DNA of 64,000 bases from Reticulitermes speratus (GCA_021186555.1 JAJKFL010000042.1:6163781-6227780); one strand, 5' to 3'; shown: positions 45,303-56,359, numbered from the stretch's first letter. Notes: generated by a model not told the origin, from the sequence alone. A program made the numbers and translations.

Positions 45303-45341
45303 AGCTACATGTTTCGGCTCGTAATAAGCCACCCTCAGGCT
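45303..45341 (-). ncRNA. Hammerhead-like motif
   Basis: On the minus strand: AGC-CTGAGGG-T-GGCT...AGCC-GAAAC-AT-GTA-GCT. AGC/GCT (helix I) and GGCT/AGCC (helix II) pair fully. The last core base of CTGANGA is G instead of A. Confidence 0.5.
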
Positions 45342-45450
45342 ACACAAGATTGTACACAGGGAAAATGTACAGCTATGCATGTACATAATATTATTAAAAT
45401 GTAGATGTCAATACTGACACCAAGAAAAAAATTAAGAAAATATATATATA

Positions 45451-45528
45451 CAGGGCATACACAAAAGAATGGTGCGGTTTATATGGTTTATTCAATTGAT
45501 ACCGCACCATTCATTTGTGTATGCCCTG
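45451..45528. mobile_element. Mariner micro-MITE copy 9
   Basis: Ends cagggcatacacaaaagaat and its inverse, TA-flanked. The centre is atatggtttattcaattgat. Confidence 0.92.
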
Positions 45529-46030
45529 TATATAACTACGTATTACGTAATATTATTAAAATCTAGATGTCAAGAATTACACCAGAAAAAAAGGGACAAA
45601 CCATCGTTTTTCACTCATGATTCAATACATCTTTTTATGACAATTGTGAGAAAATTTACATCCCAGTGTTTAATATTACACAAACAGCTGCACACTGCTC
45701 ACATACTCTCCAGTAAGCATAGTCCCACATTCACTGTACACAGCGATGCATTTTGTACGTGCAAACTGTAGGCTTACTAAATAAAGCTCTATAAATACTT
45801 GTATTATTCTTTTGAATATACGTAAACTTACTGTATCAGACGTCAAAATTTTAAAACCGAGAACACGCATAAAATTTCATATTTGTAACAAAATACGTGT
45901 AACATTAAGAGCTTCCACCGTGTTAATATCAACCGACTGTTATCTGTAATTTTTCCACCAAAAGCACAAAGTTACTTTGATACTTCTATTTACCCCCGAC
46001 ATGTTTAATTTAAACCACATAATTATGTGA
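45529..46030. other. Unassigned non-coding stretch
   Basis: A/T-rich; no gene or repeat family recognised. Confidence 0.35.
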
Positions 46031-46033
46031 AGT

Positions 46034-46080
46034 CAGGGGTGCACAAATCCCGGGCACCAGGTCGCCCAGGCGAATAAATT
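46034..46080. mobile_element. Solo hAT-like end
   Basis: caggggtgcacaaatcccgg followed by gcaccaggtcgcccaggcga matches the inverse of 3620-3665. The other end was not found. Confidence 0.35.
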
Positions 46081-46620
46081 TTGTACGGTGTAGCCCAATA
46101 TTTGTGGGTTCTCAGTGTGGGACTTGCTTGTGGGACTCCTCGATATTCAAAATATTTGTGTACCATTGCGTTAAGTATAACCTAAGACTGATCGATATTT
46201 CAAATAGACTCTACCGATCTCTACAAAAATTGTCTCATATTTACCATAATTACACACACATTAGGCTTCGTCAGCGGTACATTGAAATCTATATTAAATC
46301 TAGCCTAAAAATATGTGTAGACTGTAGTACTTAAGTAATTGATCCTAAAATGTTGTGAGACTACCGCTACAGAGTATTCCATGGTGGATTGAAACGTTCT
46401 GGGTAAAAAAAAAAACCAACTTGTCTGCATCTGAAGGAAAAATTACCCAGTCAGAGAGCAAAATATACTCGAACAGATGAAGAAATGAAAACAAGTCTTG
46501 GACATTTCTCAAAACGTTAAATCCACTCGCCTAAATCCGCTTAACAACCACGTGATTATATAAAATCGTGTTCCGACAAATGTACACCCTTTATTATCTG
46601 TTATTTAATACAGTTTATAT
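46081..46620. other. Unassigned non-coding stretch
   Basis: The frame at 46104-46334 has no recognised domain. No repeat family recognised. Confidence 0.35.
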
Positions 46621-46628
46621 TAAAAATA

Positions 46629-46671
46629 GTCCAACATGTTTCGAACCATGTCACAGTTCATCCTCAGGGAC
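46629..46671 (-). ncRNA. Hammerhead-like motif, full pairing
   Basis: On the minus strand: GTCC-CTGAGGA-T-GAAC...GTTC-GAAAC-AT-GTT-GGAC. Helix I GTCC/GGAC and helix II GAAC/GTTC are both perfect and differ in sequence from the other copies. The CTGANGA box is intact and the cleavage-site base would be T. One extra T precedes helix II, as in all copies. Confidence 0.55.
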
Positions 46672-46699
46672 TCAATTATTTATTACAACAGCTATCTAC

Positions 46700-47165
46700 G
46701 TCATTTCATTTTGTAGTCTGTCTTACGACAGGTCCGTAGCCTCTTCCAAAGCGAGTTCTCCACAGGGTGCGATCTAGTGCTTCCTCTTTCAATTTCTTTG
46801 TCTCTGTTTCTGGAAGAGACTATCCAGGAAAGTAATAATGTGGTAGTTTTTCCATTTGCTTTCCACATCGCAGTACAGCAGCCGTTCAGACCACTCTGGT
46901 CACGCCTGTTGTTACACGATCATGAACCATCTCGAGCATCATTTGCTCTGTGCTTCATGTCGCTACTGATGTCGCTGCTTCCGGCATCAGGGGAGCTTTT
47001 ATTCGGTTTCCCATCTCCTAGGCATCTCTCTTCGTCTGGTTCCTACCCTTTTGATCTGTCCGGCTTGGGAGACCCTACTGGTAGCAATGCTACCGCCGGC
47101 TTAGCTCTCAGGGTCACTGGAACTCACAAGCCCCTCTACCACGGCAAGGTGAAGATACCAACAAA
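46700..47165 (-). pseudogene. LINE2, 5' region fused to 3' end
   Basis: The minus strand of 46805-46700 is the LINE2 3' end (caccctgtggagaactcgct to cagactacaaaatg). Directly upstream, the minus strand of 47165-46806 contains ccttgccgtggtagaggggc, gagctaagccggcggtagca and gtctcccaagccggacagat. I associate these phrases with the 5' region of insect non-LTR elements. If so, the copy has lost its whole endonuclease/RT body. The 174-codon plus-strand frame over it (46777-47301) is antisense. Confidence 0.5.
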
Positions 47166-47169
47166 GGGG

Positions 47170-47590
47170 TACGGTACGGTACTTATTAAGATATATAAGT
47201 TGGTAAATAAAATGTCGTTAACTGTGTTCAGTTTGTGGACACTATATCAGCTACTTCGTGCTCGCCATTTGTTTGCTAGTGGTACACTCACATGTTTCTG
47301 AAAGCATCTGGACCATCCCACACCACGAAATGTTTGTTCCTCTAATTCCTAGGCACACAAATGAACCATCTGCTGCGTCACGTAAGTTTATTTGGATAAC
47401 TGTCAAACTGCGAGCCTGTAACCCATTTTATTAGACGGGATTCGATTTAAGAAAGTGTGAAGACGCAGGCTTCAAGATTTCATATCTGCAAACACGCAAA
47501 CAGCTCAGTCGGTACAGATGTACGGACTTGACAGCCAAGCATCGGACTTCCGTTCCTGACACAGTCTCCGGACCAATCTGCAGCCCACAT
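47170..47590. other. Unassigned non-coding stretch
   Basis: No gene or repeat family recognised. Confidence 0.35.
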
Positions 47591-47594
47591 AGTA

Positions 47595-47895
47595 CAGTAG
47601 ACCCTCGATTTAACGGACTAATTGGTGGGGAAGTGGTGTCCGCTATTGCCGAAAGTCCGTTAAATCGAATGTATTTTAAAAACATACATTAATAACGAAC
47701 TTACAATGTACAGGGTGTATTAAAATGTTATTATAATGTATAAGTATGAATAAAATATTATTATAATATACATTCAGTAATTTATACACGTCACTAAAAC
47801 AACTGTTAAAAATATAAAAATGAATTTGATAGGAACCAAATTTTATTTCAATTAAACACGTCAAATTTTTTGTCCGTTAAATCGAGGGCCTACTG
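47595..47895 (-). mobile_element. Tigger-like MITE, family B
   Basis: TA-flanked; ends cagtagaccctcgatttaac and the inverse of cagtaggccctcgatttaac. The 301-bp A/T-rich interior is the reverse complement of the copy at 49411-49721. CAGT..CCCTCGATTTAACGG ends are typical of pogo/Tigger elements. No transposase. Confidence 0.88.
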
Positions 47896-47904
47896 TATTC
47901 TATT

Positions 47905-48000
47905 CACCGGGTACTGGGGTTCTTCCACCGGTTGATACAGCGGGCGTGGAGGTAAGCTGACCAGTCACCTCCTTCCAGTGCCAAGGTGAGGAATTCGTGA
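47905..48000 (+). mobile_element. SINE3 body scrap
   Basis: Contains ctggggttctt, gcgggcgtggaggtaagctg and accagtcacctccttccagt, matching the middle of SINE3. Confidence 0.45.
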
Positions 48001-48540
48001 CGTCACATCTTCAATTACGTATCAGTCTTCATAGTGGAGTACTTAACTGAGCAGTAGGACATTATCTTTACCTTGAAACATAATACTTAAATACGCAAAG
48101 CGAGTCAAAAGCTTCTAGAAGCAAATAACTGTCGCAAAACTCTTGAAAGTTCTGGCGTGAACGAGATGGGATAAACACTGAGCTGGCAAGTCTATTTAGA
48201 TCTTGGTATAAGACTCTGGGTATGACAGCCACCTCTAAAGCATTAGTTTCAGTACAGCTCTCCTACTGCGGTTAAAGAACGAAACAAGCCGGCAGACACA
48301 AACGTAGCGTAACGTTCACCCTTTAAATCACAGTCATAATTGCGTGTGCCACTTGGCTTAATAACAGTTACCATACGTACAGCCTGTTGCAACATTAAGC
48401 TAAAATAGCGTGGAAGTCCAATGTGCCACCTCCTTTTTCCGAAAGAGCATTGCTTTGATTTAACTTTGCCAGGCTTCGCCCGTTTGTCCTTCTGATAACA
48501 GTATTACGATGAAGGTGAGCATGGAGTAGGCCTACTGGTG
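48001..48540. other. Unassigned non-coding stretch
   Basis: No gene or repeat family recognised. Confidence 0.35.
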
Positions 48541-48546
48541 GATACT

Positions 48547-49047
48547 GACAGTGGAAAACTGAAGTACCGGGAGAAAACCCTGTCCCAGTGTCATTTCTTG
48601 CAACACAAATCTCACATGGACATGTCAGGGACCGAAAACGGGTCGTCGCGGTGACAGGTCAGCGTCACATGGACATGTTAGGGACCGAAAACGGGTCGTC
48701 GCGGTGACAGGTCAGCGTCACATGGACATGTCACGGATCGAAAACGGGTCGTCGCGGTGACAGGTCAGCGTCACATGGACATGTCAGGGACCGAAAACGG
48801 GTCGTCGCGGTGACAGGTCAGCGTCACATGGACATGTTAGGGACCGAAAACGGGTCGTCGCGGTGACAGGTCAGCGTCACATGGACATGTCACGGATCGA
48901 AAACGGGTCGTCGCGGTGACAGGTCAGCGTCACATGGACATGTCAGGGACCGAAAACGGGTCGTCGCGGTGACAGGTCAGCATCACATTGACATGTCAGG
49001 GACCGAAAACGGGTCGTCGCGGTGTCAGGTCAGCGACTAACCGCCTG
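48547..49047 (-). mobile_element. SINE1 minus copy carrying the 53-bp array
   Basis: The left side is inverse SINE1 body (gacagtggaaaactga, gagaaaaccctgtcccagtg, caacacaaatctcacatgga); the right side is the inverse of the tRNA-like A-box region (gcgactaaccgcctg). The 53-bp array fills the B-box region between them. Confidence 0.82.
48612..49036. repeat. 53-bp array with three-unit higher-order pattern
   Basis: Eight units of 53 bp (tcacatggacatgt, then a variable word, then gaaaacgggtcgtcgcggtg and acaggtcagcg). The variable word runs cagggacc, tagggacc, cacggatc, cagggacc, tagggacc, cacggatc, cagggacc, cagggacc, that is ABC-ABC-A-A. The 159-bp trimer was therefore duplicated as a block. Confidence 0.95.
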
Positions 49048-49084
49048 CAATATATTCATCTCACCTACATTCAAGGATGTGGAT

Positions 49085-49232
49085 ACTAGGGGTTCTTTCC
49101 AAGGAAGGAGGGAAGGGGCAGAGCGGCCGGGGCGTGAAGCTGACCAGTGCCCTCTATCTGGTGCCAAGTTAAGAACGAGTTGAGTTCTACTCCCCCTATA
49201 TGCGTTCAAGACGTTGAAGTGGACTTTATATT
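49085..49232 (+). mobile_element. SINE3 body fragment
   Basis: Contains ggcagagcggccggggcgtg, aagctgaccagtgccctcta and tctactccccctatatgcgt, headless. Confidence 0.6.
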
Positions 49233-49405
49233 TAAAGATTCAGTTCGTACCTCACAGTAAACACCTTAGACCTCAATTACAAAAACCAACCAGTTAATGC
49301 TGCTTAGTGAAATAGCAGCTGCGTATTGTGCGAATCACACATAAACTCAGTGTGGGCATAATTTGCAGACTGTTAATTATGTTAATGCAGGTTGTCAGCC
49401 GAAGG
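49233..49405 (+). repeat. Diverged piggyBac-like MITE unit
   Basis: Starts tttaaagattcagttcgtac and contains cctcacagtaaacacctt, ccagttaatgctgctta and actcagtgtgggcataat, the family order. Confidence 0.6.
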
Positions 49406-49410
49406 AACTA

Positions 49411-49721
49411 CAGTAGGCCCTCGATTTAACGGACTTCGGATTTAACGGACAAAAAATTTGGCGTGTTTAATTAAAATAATGTTTGGTTCCTGTCGTAAAT
49501 TTATTTTTATATTTTTAACAGATGTTTTAGTGACGTGTATAAATTACTGAATGTACATTATAATAATATTTTATTCGTACTTATACATTATAACAACATT
49601 TTAATACATCCTGTACATTGTGAGTTCGTTATTAATATATGTTTTTAAAATACATTCGATTTAACGGACTTTAGCGGACACCGTTTCCCCCCAATTAGTC
49701 CGTTAAATCGAGGGCCTACTG
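49411..49721 (+). mobile_element. Tigger-like MITE, family B, copy 2
   Basis: TA-flanked with ends cagtaggccctcgatttaac and its inverse. It is in reverse orientation to 47595-47895 and 1.5 kb away. Confidence 0.9.
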
Positions 49722-49724
49722 TAC

Positions 49725-50805
49725 TACTGTTTACAAGGTTATAGCAGGATTACATCCACAAAGTCCCCGTCACTTAACATGACAACCTTCAGCGCGACTC
49801 TCACAAACCTTACGGTCCTCCTACCTCAGTCACGTGATAGCAGTTACTACGTAAGCACCTCCACCGCTCTGATTACAGAAACACACTGCTCTACGCGCAC
49901 ACGACTTCGCGCAGTCTTCACTTGTGACATCAGCCTAGGCTCATTAACGTTACCTGCGCCTGAAGCTGGATACTTTGTGGAATTACTCCTGCTATAAAAA
50001 CTGTATTCTACCCCTACACATTGTATTTACGTCCTCCTTATGATCCTCACAACAGAATTCCCCCCCAATAAAGTAATGTATTTGTAAATTCTGTAAAACA
50101 GAAAAAAGATGTATGTAGATAAAACAGCCACGCGGAGTGTTTAGTATGTGTGATTGGCTTACAGCTGCTGCAGAGACGCGGCATTACGCGACGCTGTGAG
50201 AACACTTGGTGAAAATCTCAAGGGTCGGCACGACAGTAAACTGCGAACAGAAGAGGCTAGAAGAGGAGATAAGTACGGAAACAGGGCATAAAATGAAAGA
50301 CTGAGACAGGAACAAGTACTGGAATATTCTACGAGCAAGTGTCTACGATTTGTCAAAAGATTACATGGATGTTATATATTTTCTTTTCCTTTCATGGTTT
50401 TTATGAGATTCAAAAGATCGGCGTTGGAGGGTGAGAGGGGGGCGTTAGAGGAAGTAAAGTTTGTATCTCACTGGAGCCCTTCATAATATAAGACTTGCTG
50501 AATATATGGGGGGCTTCCTTTCGGGTGTTGACCGGATTTTTGGCCCCTTGTCGTCGTATCTAAATCCCATCAACCACCGAAACTTTCAAAATATCGTTCG
50601 GTAACGTTCGGGGTTCCGGGCCATTCAATTTCCCATTTTTTACCGTAAAGAATAATGTATTTGTTCCATGTTCCACACGATCAAGATTGAAGTACTGACC
50701 TAAATCTTACCACGTGTGTAATTTTTAAGAATAAGATCATAGAGTACGAACTCAGGCAACTCTGTTGATTACAGCCCGAGCTGAAGACAGTCTGACAATA
50801 TTTCA
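49725..50805. other. Unassigned non-coding stretch
   Basis: No gene or repeat family recognised; frames are short and domain-free. Confidence 0.35.
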
Positions 50806-50813
50806 TACAAATA

Positions 50814-51298
50814 CAGTGGACCCTCGAACTTCGAACGGTTTGATGTTCGAACAACTTGAAACTCGAACAAAAAATTCGAGGAAAATCCGGTTTTGAAACT
50901 CGAACAAAAACTCGAAAGTCGAACAAAGAATCACGTGGTCGTCACGTGGTCGCCTTCTCTCTCTGCTTGGTCCAGATGAAAGAAGGGTAATTCACCTTCC
51001 AGTGAACAGTAATATCCCTCCTACTATTATTATTGATTGATTATTATACAATATTTTTATGTATGTATTATTATAAATAAAAATTTTCAATTATTGAAAT
51101 TAAATATACTTGTTTTATCATTATGATCTTTTGAAATGGGCACTTAAAATGTTTTATATTGGGTAAATTTTGGGGGTCTGGAACGGATTAATTCAATTTA
51201 CATTATTTCTTATGGGAAAATTTAACTCGAAAGTCGAACAACTTGAAAGTCGAACCGTCTCCTGGAACGGATTGTGTTCGAAGTTCGAGGTTCCACTG
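50814..51298. mobile_element. Tigger-like element, family C
   Basis: TA-flanked 485-bp element with ends cagtggaccctcgaacttcg and the inverse of cagtggaacctcgaacttcg. The subterminal sequence repeats cgaacaa/gaaactcgaac words several times, which may be transposase-binding sites. There is no coding sequence. Confidence 0.85.
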
Positions 51299-51299
51299 T

Positions 51300-51655
51300 A
51301 TATATATATATGTACAGTCAGTAACAGCGTCCTTTTGAAATTGACTGCGTGTTCGTTAAGTCCTAACTTTATTAAGGACAGCTGATAACATAAGAAGTTC
51401 TATATAGGAACTCGACTGAACTTCAGTTCAAAGCTAAGATCCTATAAAATAAGGCGAGATAAGTCATTGTAAGGCCTAGTTAGTACATCAACCGCCATGT
51501 TAAACGTAAAAAGTTCTGCAATCCTCACGATCCAGCGCGATTGTTTCCCTACACTGCATTCACCGACTGGTCTTTTTAACCCAAGCCCAGTGCGCTCTCT
51601 CTGAGGTACTGCCTAATTATTATACATAACAATTATGTAGATCGATTTTAAAGTT
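51300..51655. other. Unassigned; possible MITE scrap
   Basis: Near 51535-51590 cagcgcgattgtttccctac and tgcattcaccgactggtctt faintly resemble a minus-strand 114-bp family unit. Otherwise nothing was recognised. Confidence 0.3.
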
Positions 51656-51660
51656 CCAAA

Positions 51661-51830
51661 GCCTCTCACCGCGGAAGCCCGGGTTCGATCCCAGGACAAT
51701 CCATGTGAGTTTTGCGGTGGAAAAAGTGGCACTGGGACAAGTTTTTCTCCCATTACTTCGGTTTTCGCCTGTCAGTATCATTCCACCAATTCTCCATACT
51801 CATCTTCATCTTAATACTACTCTTATCAGA
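51661..51830 (+). mobile_element. SINE1, 5'-truncated
   Basis: Begins within the head (cctctcaccgcggaagcccg) and retains B box gggttcgatccc, agtggcactgggacaagttt and cattccaccaattctccata. Confidence 0.78.
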
Positions 51831-52370
51831 AGGACGAGAGGGCAAAGCATGCGATCCTTCCAAGAAAGACATGTTTTTTTTTTCGCATATCGAAGAGGAT
51901 TGGACAGAAAGCTACTTTAACATTGTTTTAGTGCTCAAATGGTAAATCACATACATTAATGAAAGAGGAATTCCAAATGATTCCCAAACCTGCATCTTTA
52001 TCACAGAAGGATAAATTAAACTAGCCAGCTAGGATACGATACAATGATGGGCTTGGTGATTTATGCAAATCGCCTTGAATTAATGCCTCATCTTTTGGGG
52101 GTGTTACGTAATTCAAATTGGTTGATGGTCACCCACGTTTCCAGGATGACATAAGTCATCCATCCTCGAGGCCAAAGCGAAATGCTGCTGATAATTTACC
52201 AAATTACACGGCGTCACGTTCTAAATACTGACAGCACATTCATGGCACGTAGTACTGTTACGGGAGTGGGATGAAGAGACTGCATTGGATGGGGGTGGAC
52301 AGAAAATGTATACACAATTTTGGTGAGGAAACCTCTTGGAAAATGTCCACCGATAAGGGTAACACTGAAG
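51831..52370. other. Unassigned; isolated cggcgtcacgt block
   Basis: No gene recognised. ttacacggcgtcacgttcta at 52203 is the outer arm word of the GAAACGT fold-backs without a partner. Confidence 0.35.
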
Positions 52371-52372
52371 TA

Positions 52373-52450
52373 CAGGGCATACACAAAAGAATGGTGGGGT
52401 TTTAATAGTGTTCACTATTAAAACCGCACCATTCTTTTGTGTATGCCCTG
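52373..52450. mobile_element. Mariner micro-MITE copy 10
   Basis: Ends cagggcatacacaaaagaat and its inverse, TA-flanked. The centre is taatagtgttcactatta. Confidence 0.93.
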
Positions 52451-52865
52451 TATATCTTAGGGACATAGGTTTGAGGATGGGGAATGAATTGATCCCACTG
52501 TGCATCGTATCCAATGGCAGACTTGAACACTAGCAGCGTCGGTTTGTACATACGGTGCTGGAGGTCAGTGTGCCTCAAAGGGTACTACCACTGTAAATGG
52601 CTCATGTCAAACATCATCCACTACCAGAAGTTGTACTGACTTTTATTTGTCTATTAAACTGCTTTCATCAGGGGTGACATTGTACTCGTATTTTGAATAA
52701 TGACACAATCTTCTCATTTTAACCCTGATTTGTTAAATCACAAATTACACACCAACGAAATGCACTATATTTTTTCACTTTTTTTATTGTTTAACCCCTA
52801 CATACACAGTCAGTACACACAGTACAACACAAACAGGACCTGTTTTACTTAGCTTATTACCTATA

Positions 52866-52943
52866 CAGGGCATACACAAAAGAATGGTGCGGTTTCAATA
52901 GGAATCACTATTGAAACCGCACCATTCTTTTGTGTATGCCCTG
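52866..52943. mobile_element. Mariner micro-MITE copy 11
   Basis: Ends cagggcatacacaaaagaat and its inverse, TA-flanked. The centre is caataggaatcactattg. Confidence 0.93.
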
Positions 52944-53203
52944 TATATACAGCACCAACTGCCAAAAACAAGCTAATGGTAGAAGATACATCTTAAAATA
53001 CCACATAGCTTCACTTTATCTTTTTTACTACGAAAATATATTGACGAAACTTATTTAAGGATTTTATATTGTGTGTTTTATATATTTAAATACAGAAATT
53101 GTAAATAACTGTAATCTATAAATGATAATGAAACTTGACTACATGTGATATATAACATAATAGCAGACATAAACTGGATGTAAAGTAAATGTAGATTACG
53201 AGC

Positions 53204-53319
53204 CACCTGAAGATGGCCTTGTAAGGGTTGAAACATACAGGGCATACACAAAAGAATGGTGCGGTTATATATATATATATAACCGCACCATTCTTTTGTG
53301 TATGCCCTGTATGTAGGGG
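53204..53319 (+). ncRNA. Hammerhead-like motif interrupted by a MITE
   Basis: CTGAAGA-T-GGCCTTGTAAGGGTT-GAAACA is followed by TA, then the MITE, then TA and TGTAGGGG. Removing the MITE and one TA gives GAAAC-ATAT-GTA-GGGG, the form seen at 3241 and 54000. The insertion lies in the short helix III loop. Confidence 0.5.
53238..53309. mobile_element. Mariner micro-MITE copy 12 (shortest)
   Basis: The 72-bp perfect palindrome has two terminal repeats separated only by (TA)n. The empty-site logic of the surrounding hammerhead-like motif proves a TA duplication (53236-53237 and 53310-53311). Confidence 0.95.
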
Positions 53320-53639
53320 TTAAAGAATTAAAAAAAGTGAAAAAATAGTGCATTTGGTTGTTGTGTAATTTGTGAGCTGTTAAACAATGCACGGTGAAGA
53401 TAATATAAAACCTGATTTGTTAGTTAAATGAAATTTATTGTTTTCACTTGTGTTTTGTTCCTTTTGTTTGTGTTTGCTTTGTACGCATGTATGTGCGTGT
53501 TTATGTACGCATGTATGTGCGTGTTTATGTACGCGTATGTATACTTGTGTATTAGCGATGTTTTTCAATGGTCAGTATCTGTTGAGTCAGCAAGTACCTG
53601 AACAAGAATCACGCTGTTGTTGTTGTTGTTGTTCTGTCA

Positions 53640-53960
53640 TGTCCCGTGCCACCTGAACCCCATCCCTTCGCTCTGTATCAATGTGTCAGACCAACTCGAT
53701 AGCCAACCACATGCAGCAGCATCTTCTTAGGAAGGCCAATAGACGCTAAGCTGGTCAAGAAGCCCAATCCCCCCCTTTATGAAGCCCAAATGTTTACTAG
53801 CAAGGTCACACGAAACCGCCACTGGAACCCAGCCTCCCACCTTCTTTCCGTACGATGTATCTTAATATTATCCTCCAATCTACCTCCACATATTCCTAGT
53901 GGTCTTTCACATCATATTTCCAGACTAAAATTTTCACGTTATATTCACGGCGCATTTTGA
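53640..53960. other. Unassigned non-coding stretch
   Basis: A (TTG)n run at 53614-53632 precedes it. No gene recognised. Confidence 0.35.
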
Positions 53961-53966
53961 TTCAAT

Positions 53967-54097
53967 TAGCAGTGTTATAACCTCTAAATGCACAAAGTGT
54001 ACCCTGATGATGGCTGGACCACAGTCGAAACATATGTAGGGTAAAAGTGTAACAGAAATACAAAAAGTGTATTTGTTTGTTATAACACTGCTAATCC
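53967..54097. repeat. Small fold-back around a hammerhead-like motif
   Basis: The arms ttagcagtgttataac (53967) and gttataacactgctaa (54082) are exact inverses. Between them, 54000-54043 reads TACC-CTGATGA-T-GGCTG...CAGTC-GAAAC-ATAT-GTA-GGGTA. Helix II pairs with one G-T wobble, and helix I pairs with a one-base slip. The core boxes are intact. Confidence 0.6.
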
Positions 54098-54099
54098 AG

Positions 54100-55205
54100 A
54101 CTAAAAGTCTGCACGCATTTCTCATTTTCCTTTGCGTGCTACATGTCCCGCATGATTTAATCTGCTGACCAGAACTCGTTATGCAATCTACTCAATCCTC
54201 CTGTCATCATTTCCTCCCTCTCAAGCCCAAACATTCTCCACAGCACCCTGTTACGTCACATTTAACAACGACCAGCATCAAGGCTACCGCAGTTTCTTGC
54301 GGAAGTTCGTACCAAATGACAGCAATGCACGTACATCTCACGTGCCACTGTGAATTACTGGGCCGTACTACAGTACAAAAGCCTTGAACCCATTCATGGT
54401 AATCGAAACTTCCGGATGTCATATCCGGTTGGATGAATCAAAATAGTTAGGAATAGATTTCGTTTATTTTTAGGAAGCAAGGTCAAACACTCGCCGCTGA
54501 TTGGCAGTCTCCATGCTGAAGTCAAGCCTACACATAACAGTATCATCACTAAGGCCCTCCGAACTAATCAGATGACACATTAGATAAAGCTATCTTCATC
54601 ACTGGACCTACAGATCGTCTGCAAAACATCGTGCCCTAAGACTGTATTTTAATAATACAACGGACAACATCCAACTGGATTACCTCGACAATAAATCAAT
54701 TCAATCCTATACGTGCTGACTCATAAACCTGGTGGCTAATTACACAGACAACACAATTACAACTACAACGAATGTAGACAAAGAGGAAGGCCAGAACAGA
54801 AAGCAACAAAAAAAACATGTTATTTAATTTAATTAACTTAAAGCTGAAAGAATAAAAAATTATACGAGTACATCGTAAACCACCATAAGGATATTTTGAT
54901 AGAAAATTAAATACAATCGTAACATGAAATGTTACTGACAGAAAAACAATATGTTCTATAAACGTACTCGAATAATTAATAATAATAATAATAATTCAAT
55001 TTGTTAATAATGTTTGACAAGTGTAAGCGAGATATTTACTGGCAAACAATGGCAATACAAAATACAAAACACAAAAGAAACAGATGGTAACAACGACTAG
55101 CACAGGTACGCTATACCTTAATAATTAGCACAATTCCTACTGCAGAAGGTCGCACTTCCAACTCACAGAGTTAGTTAATCGGTGATAAACTGGTTTATTT
55201 AACAA
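54100..55205. other. Unassigned non-coding stretch
   Basis: A/T-rich towards the right, with a short (AAT)n at 54980-54998. No gene recognised. Confidence 0.35.
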
Positions 55206-55213
55206 TCACTTAA

Positions 55214-56355
55214 CCTTTTACTTTAAAGCCTAATGGTTACTTTACATACCAGCTTTAACATTCACAAATTCTACGTTCTGCCCACACAGTGTATTTATGT
55301 GTTTTGTGTGGATCTCAGAACAAACAGCGATTATTTCACTGTACAGCATTAACTGACTGGTTTGTATAACTGAGACGGAGTGTGTTTACTGCGCGGTACG
55401 GACTGTATTTATGTGTTTTGTGTGGATCTCAGAACAAACAGCGATTATTTCACTGTACAGCATTAACTGACTGGTTTGTATAACTGAGACGGAGTGTGTT
55501 TACTGTGCGGTACGAACTGTATTTATGTGTTTTGTGTGGATCTCAGAACAAACAGCGATTATTTCACTGTACAGCATTAACTGACTGGTTTGTATAACTG
55601 AGACGGAGTGTGTTTACTGCGCGGTACGACTGTATTTATGTGTTTTGTATGGATCTCAGAACAAACAGCGATTATTTCACTGTACAGCATTAACTGACTG
55701 GTTTGTATAACTGAGACGCAGTGTGTTTACTGAGCGGTACGGACTGTATTTATATGTTTTGTGTGGATCTCAGAACAAACAGCGATTATTTCACTGTACA
55801 GCATTAACTGACTGGTTTGTATGACTGAGACGGAGTGTGTTTACTGCGCGGTACGGACTGTATTTATGTGTTTTGTGTGGATCTCAGAACAAACAGCGAT
55901 TATTTCACTGTACAGCATTAACTGACTGGTTTGTATAACTGAGACGGAGTGTGTTTACTGCGCGGTACGGACTGTATTTATGTGTTTTGTGTGGATCTCA
56001 GAACAAACAGCGATTATTTCACTGTACAACATTAACTGACTGGTTTGTATAACTGAGACGGAGTGTGTTTACTGCGCGGTACGGACTGTATTTATGTGTT
56101 TTGTGTGGATCTCAGAACAAACAGCGATTATTTCACTGTACAGCATTAACTGACTGGTTTGTATAACTGAGACGCAGTGTGTTTACTGCGCGGTACGGAC
56201 TGTATTTATATGTTTTGTGTGGATCTCAGAACAACAGCGATTATTTCACTGTACAGCATTAACTGATTGGTTTGTATAACCAAGACGGAGTGTGTTTACT
56301 GCGCGGTACGAACTGAGTCTTCATATCAGACAGATCCATTTTCGTCCTTTAAACG
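55214..56355 (-). mobile_element. piggyBac-like element with 114-bp array D
   Basis: TTAA at 55210-55213 and 56356-56359. The left end is CCTTTTACTTTAAAGCC and the right end is the inverse of CGTTTAAAGGACG. About nine minus-strand 114-bp units run from 55290 to 56320. Units differ at a few shared positions (gacgcagtg/gacggagtg, atatgtttt/atgtgtttt). Confidence 0.87.
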
Positions 56356-56359
56356 TTAA

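Larger units (their letters stand above)
52733..53385. repeat. Fold-back with two nested micro-MITEs
   Basis: The left arm 52733-52804 (ttaaatcacaaattacacac to gtttaacccctacata) is the inverse of the right arm 53310-53385 (tgtaggggttaaagaatt to gtgtaatttgtgagctgtta). Inside lie micro-MITEs at 52866-52943 and 53238-53309. The right arm carries a hammerhead-like core split by the second MITE. Confidence 0.78.

Noticed and set aside
46777..47301. 174-codon plus-strand open frame
   Set aside because: It is antisense to a LINE2-derived segment and shows no domain; the minus strand explains the sequence better.
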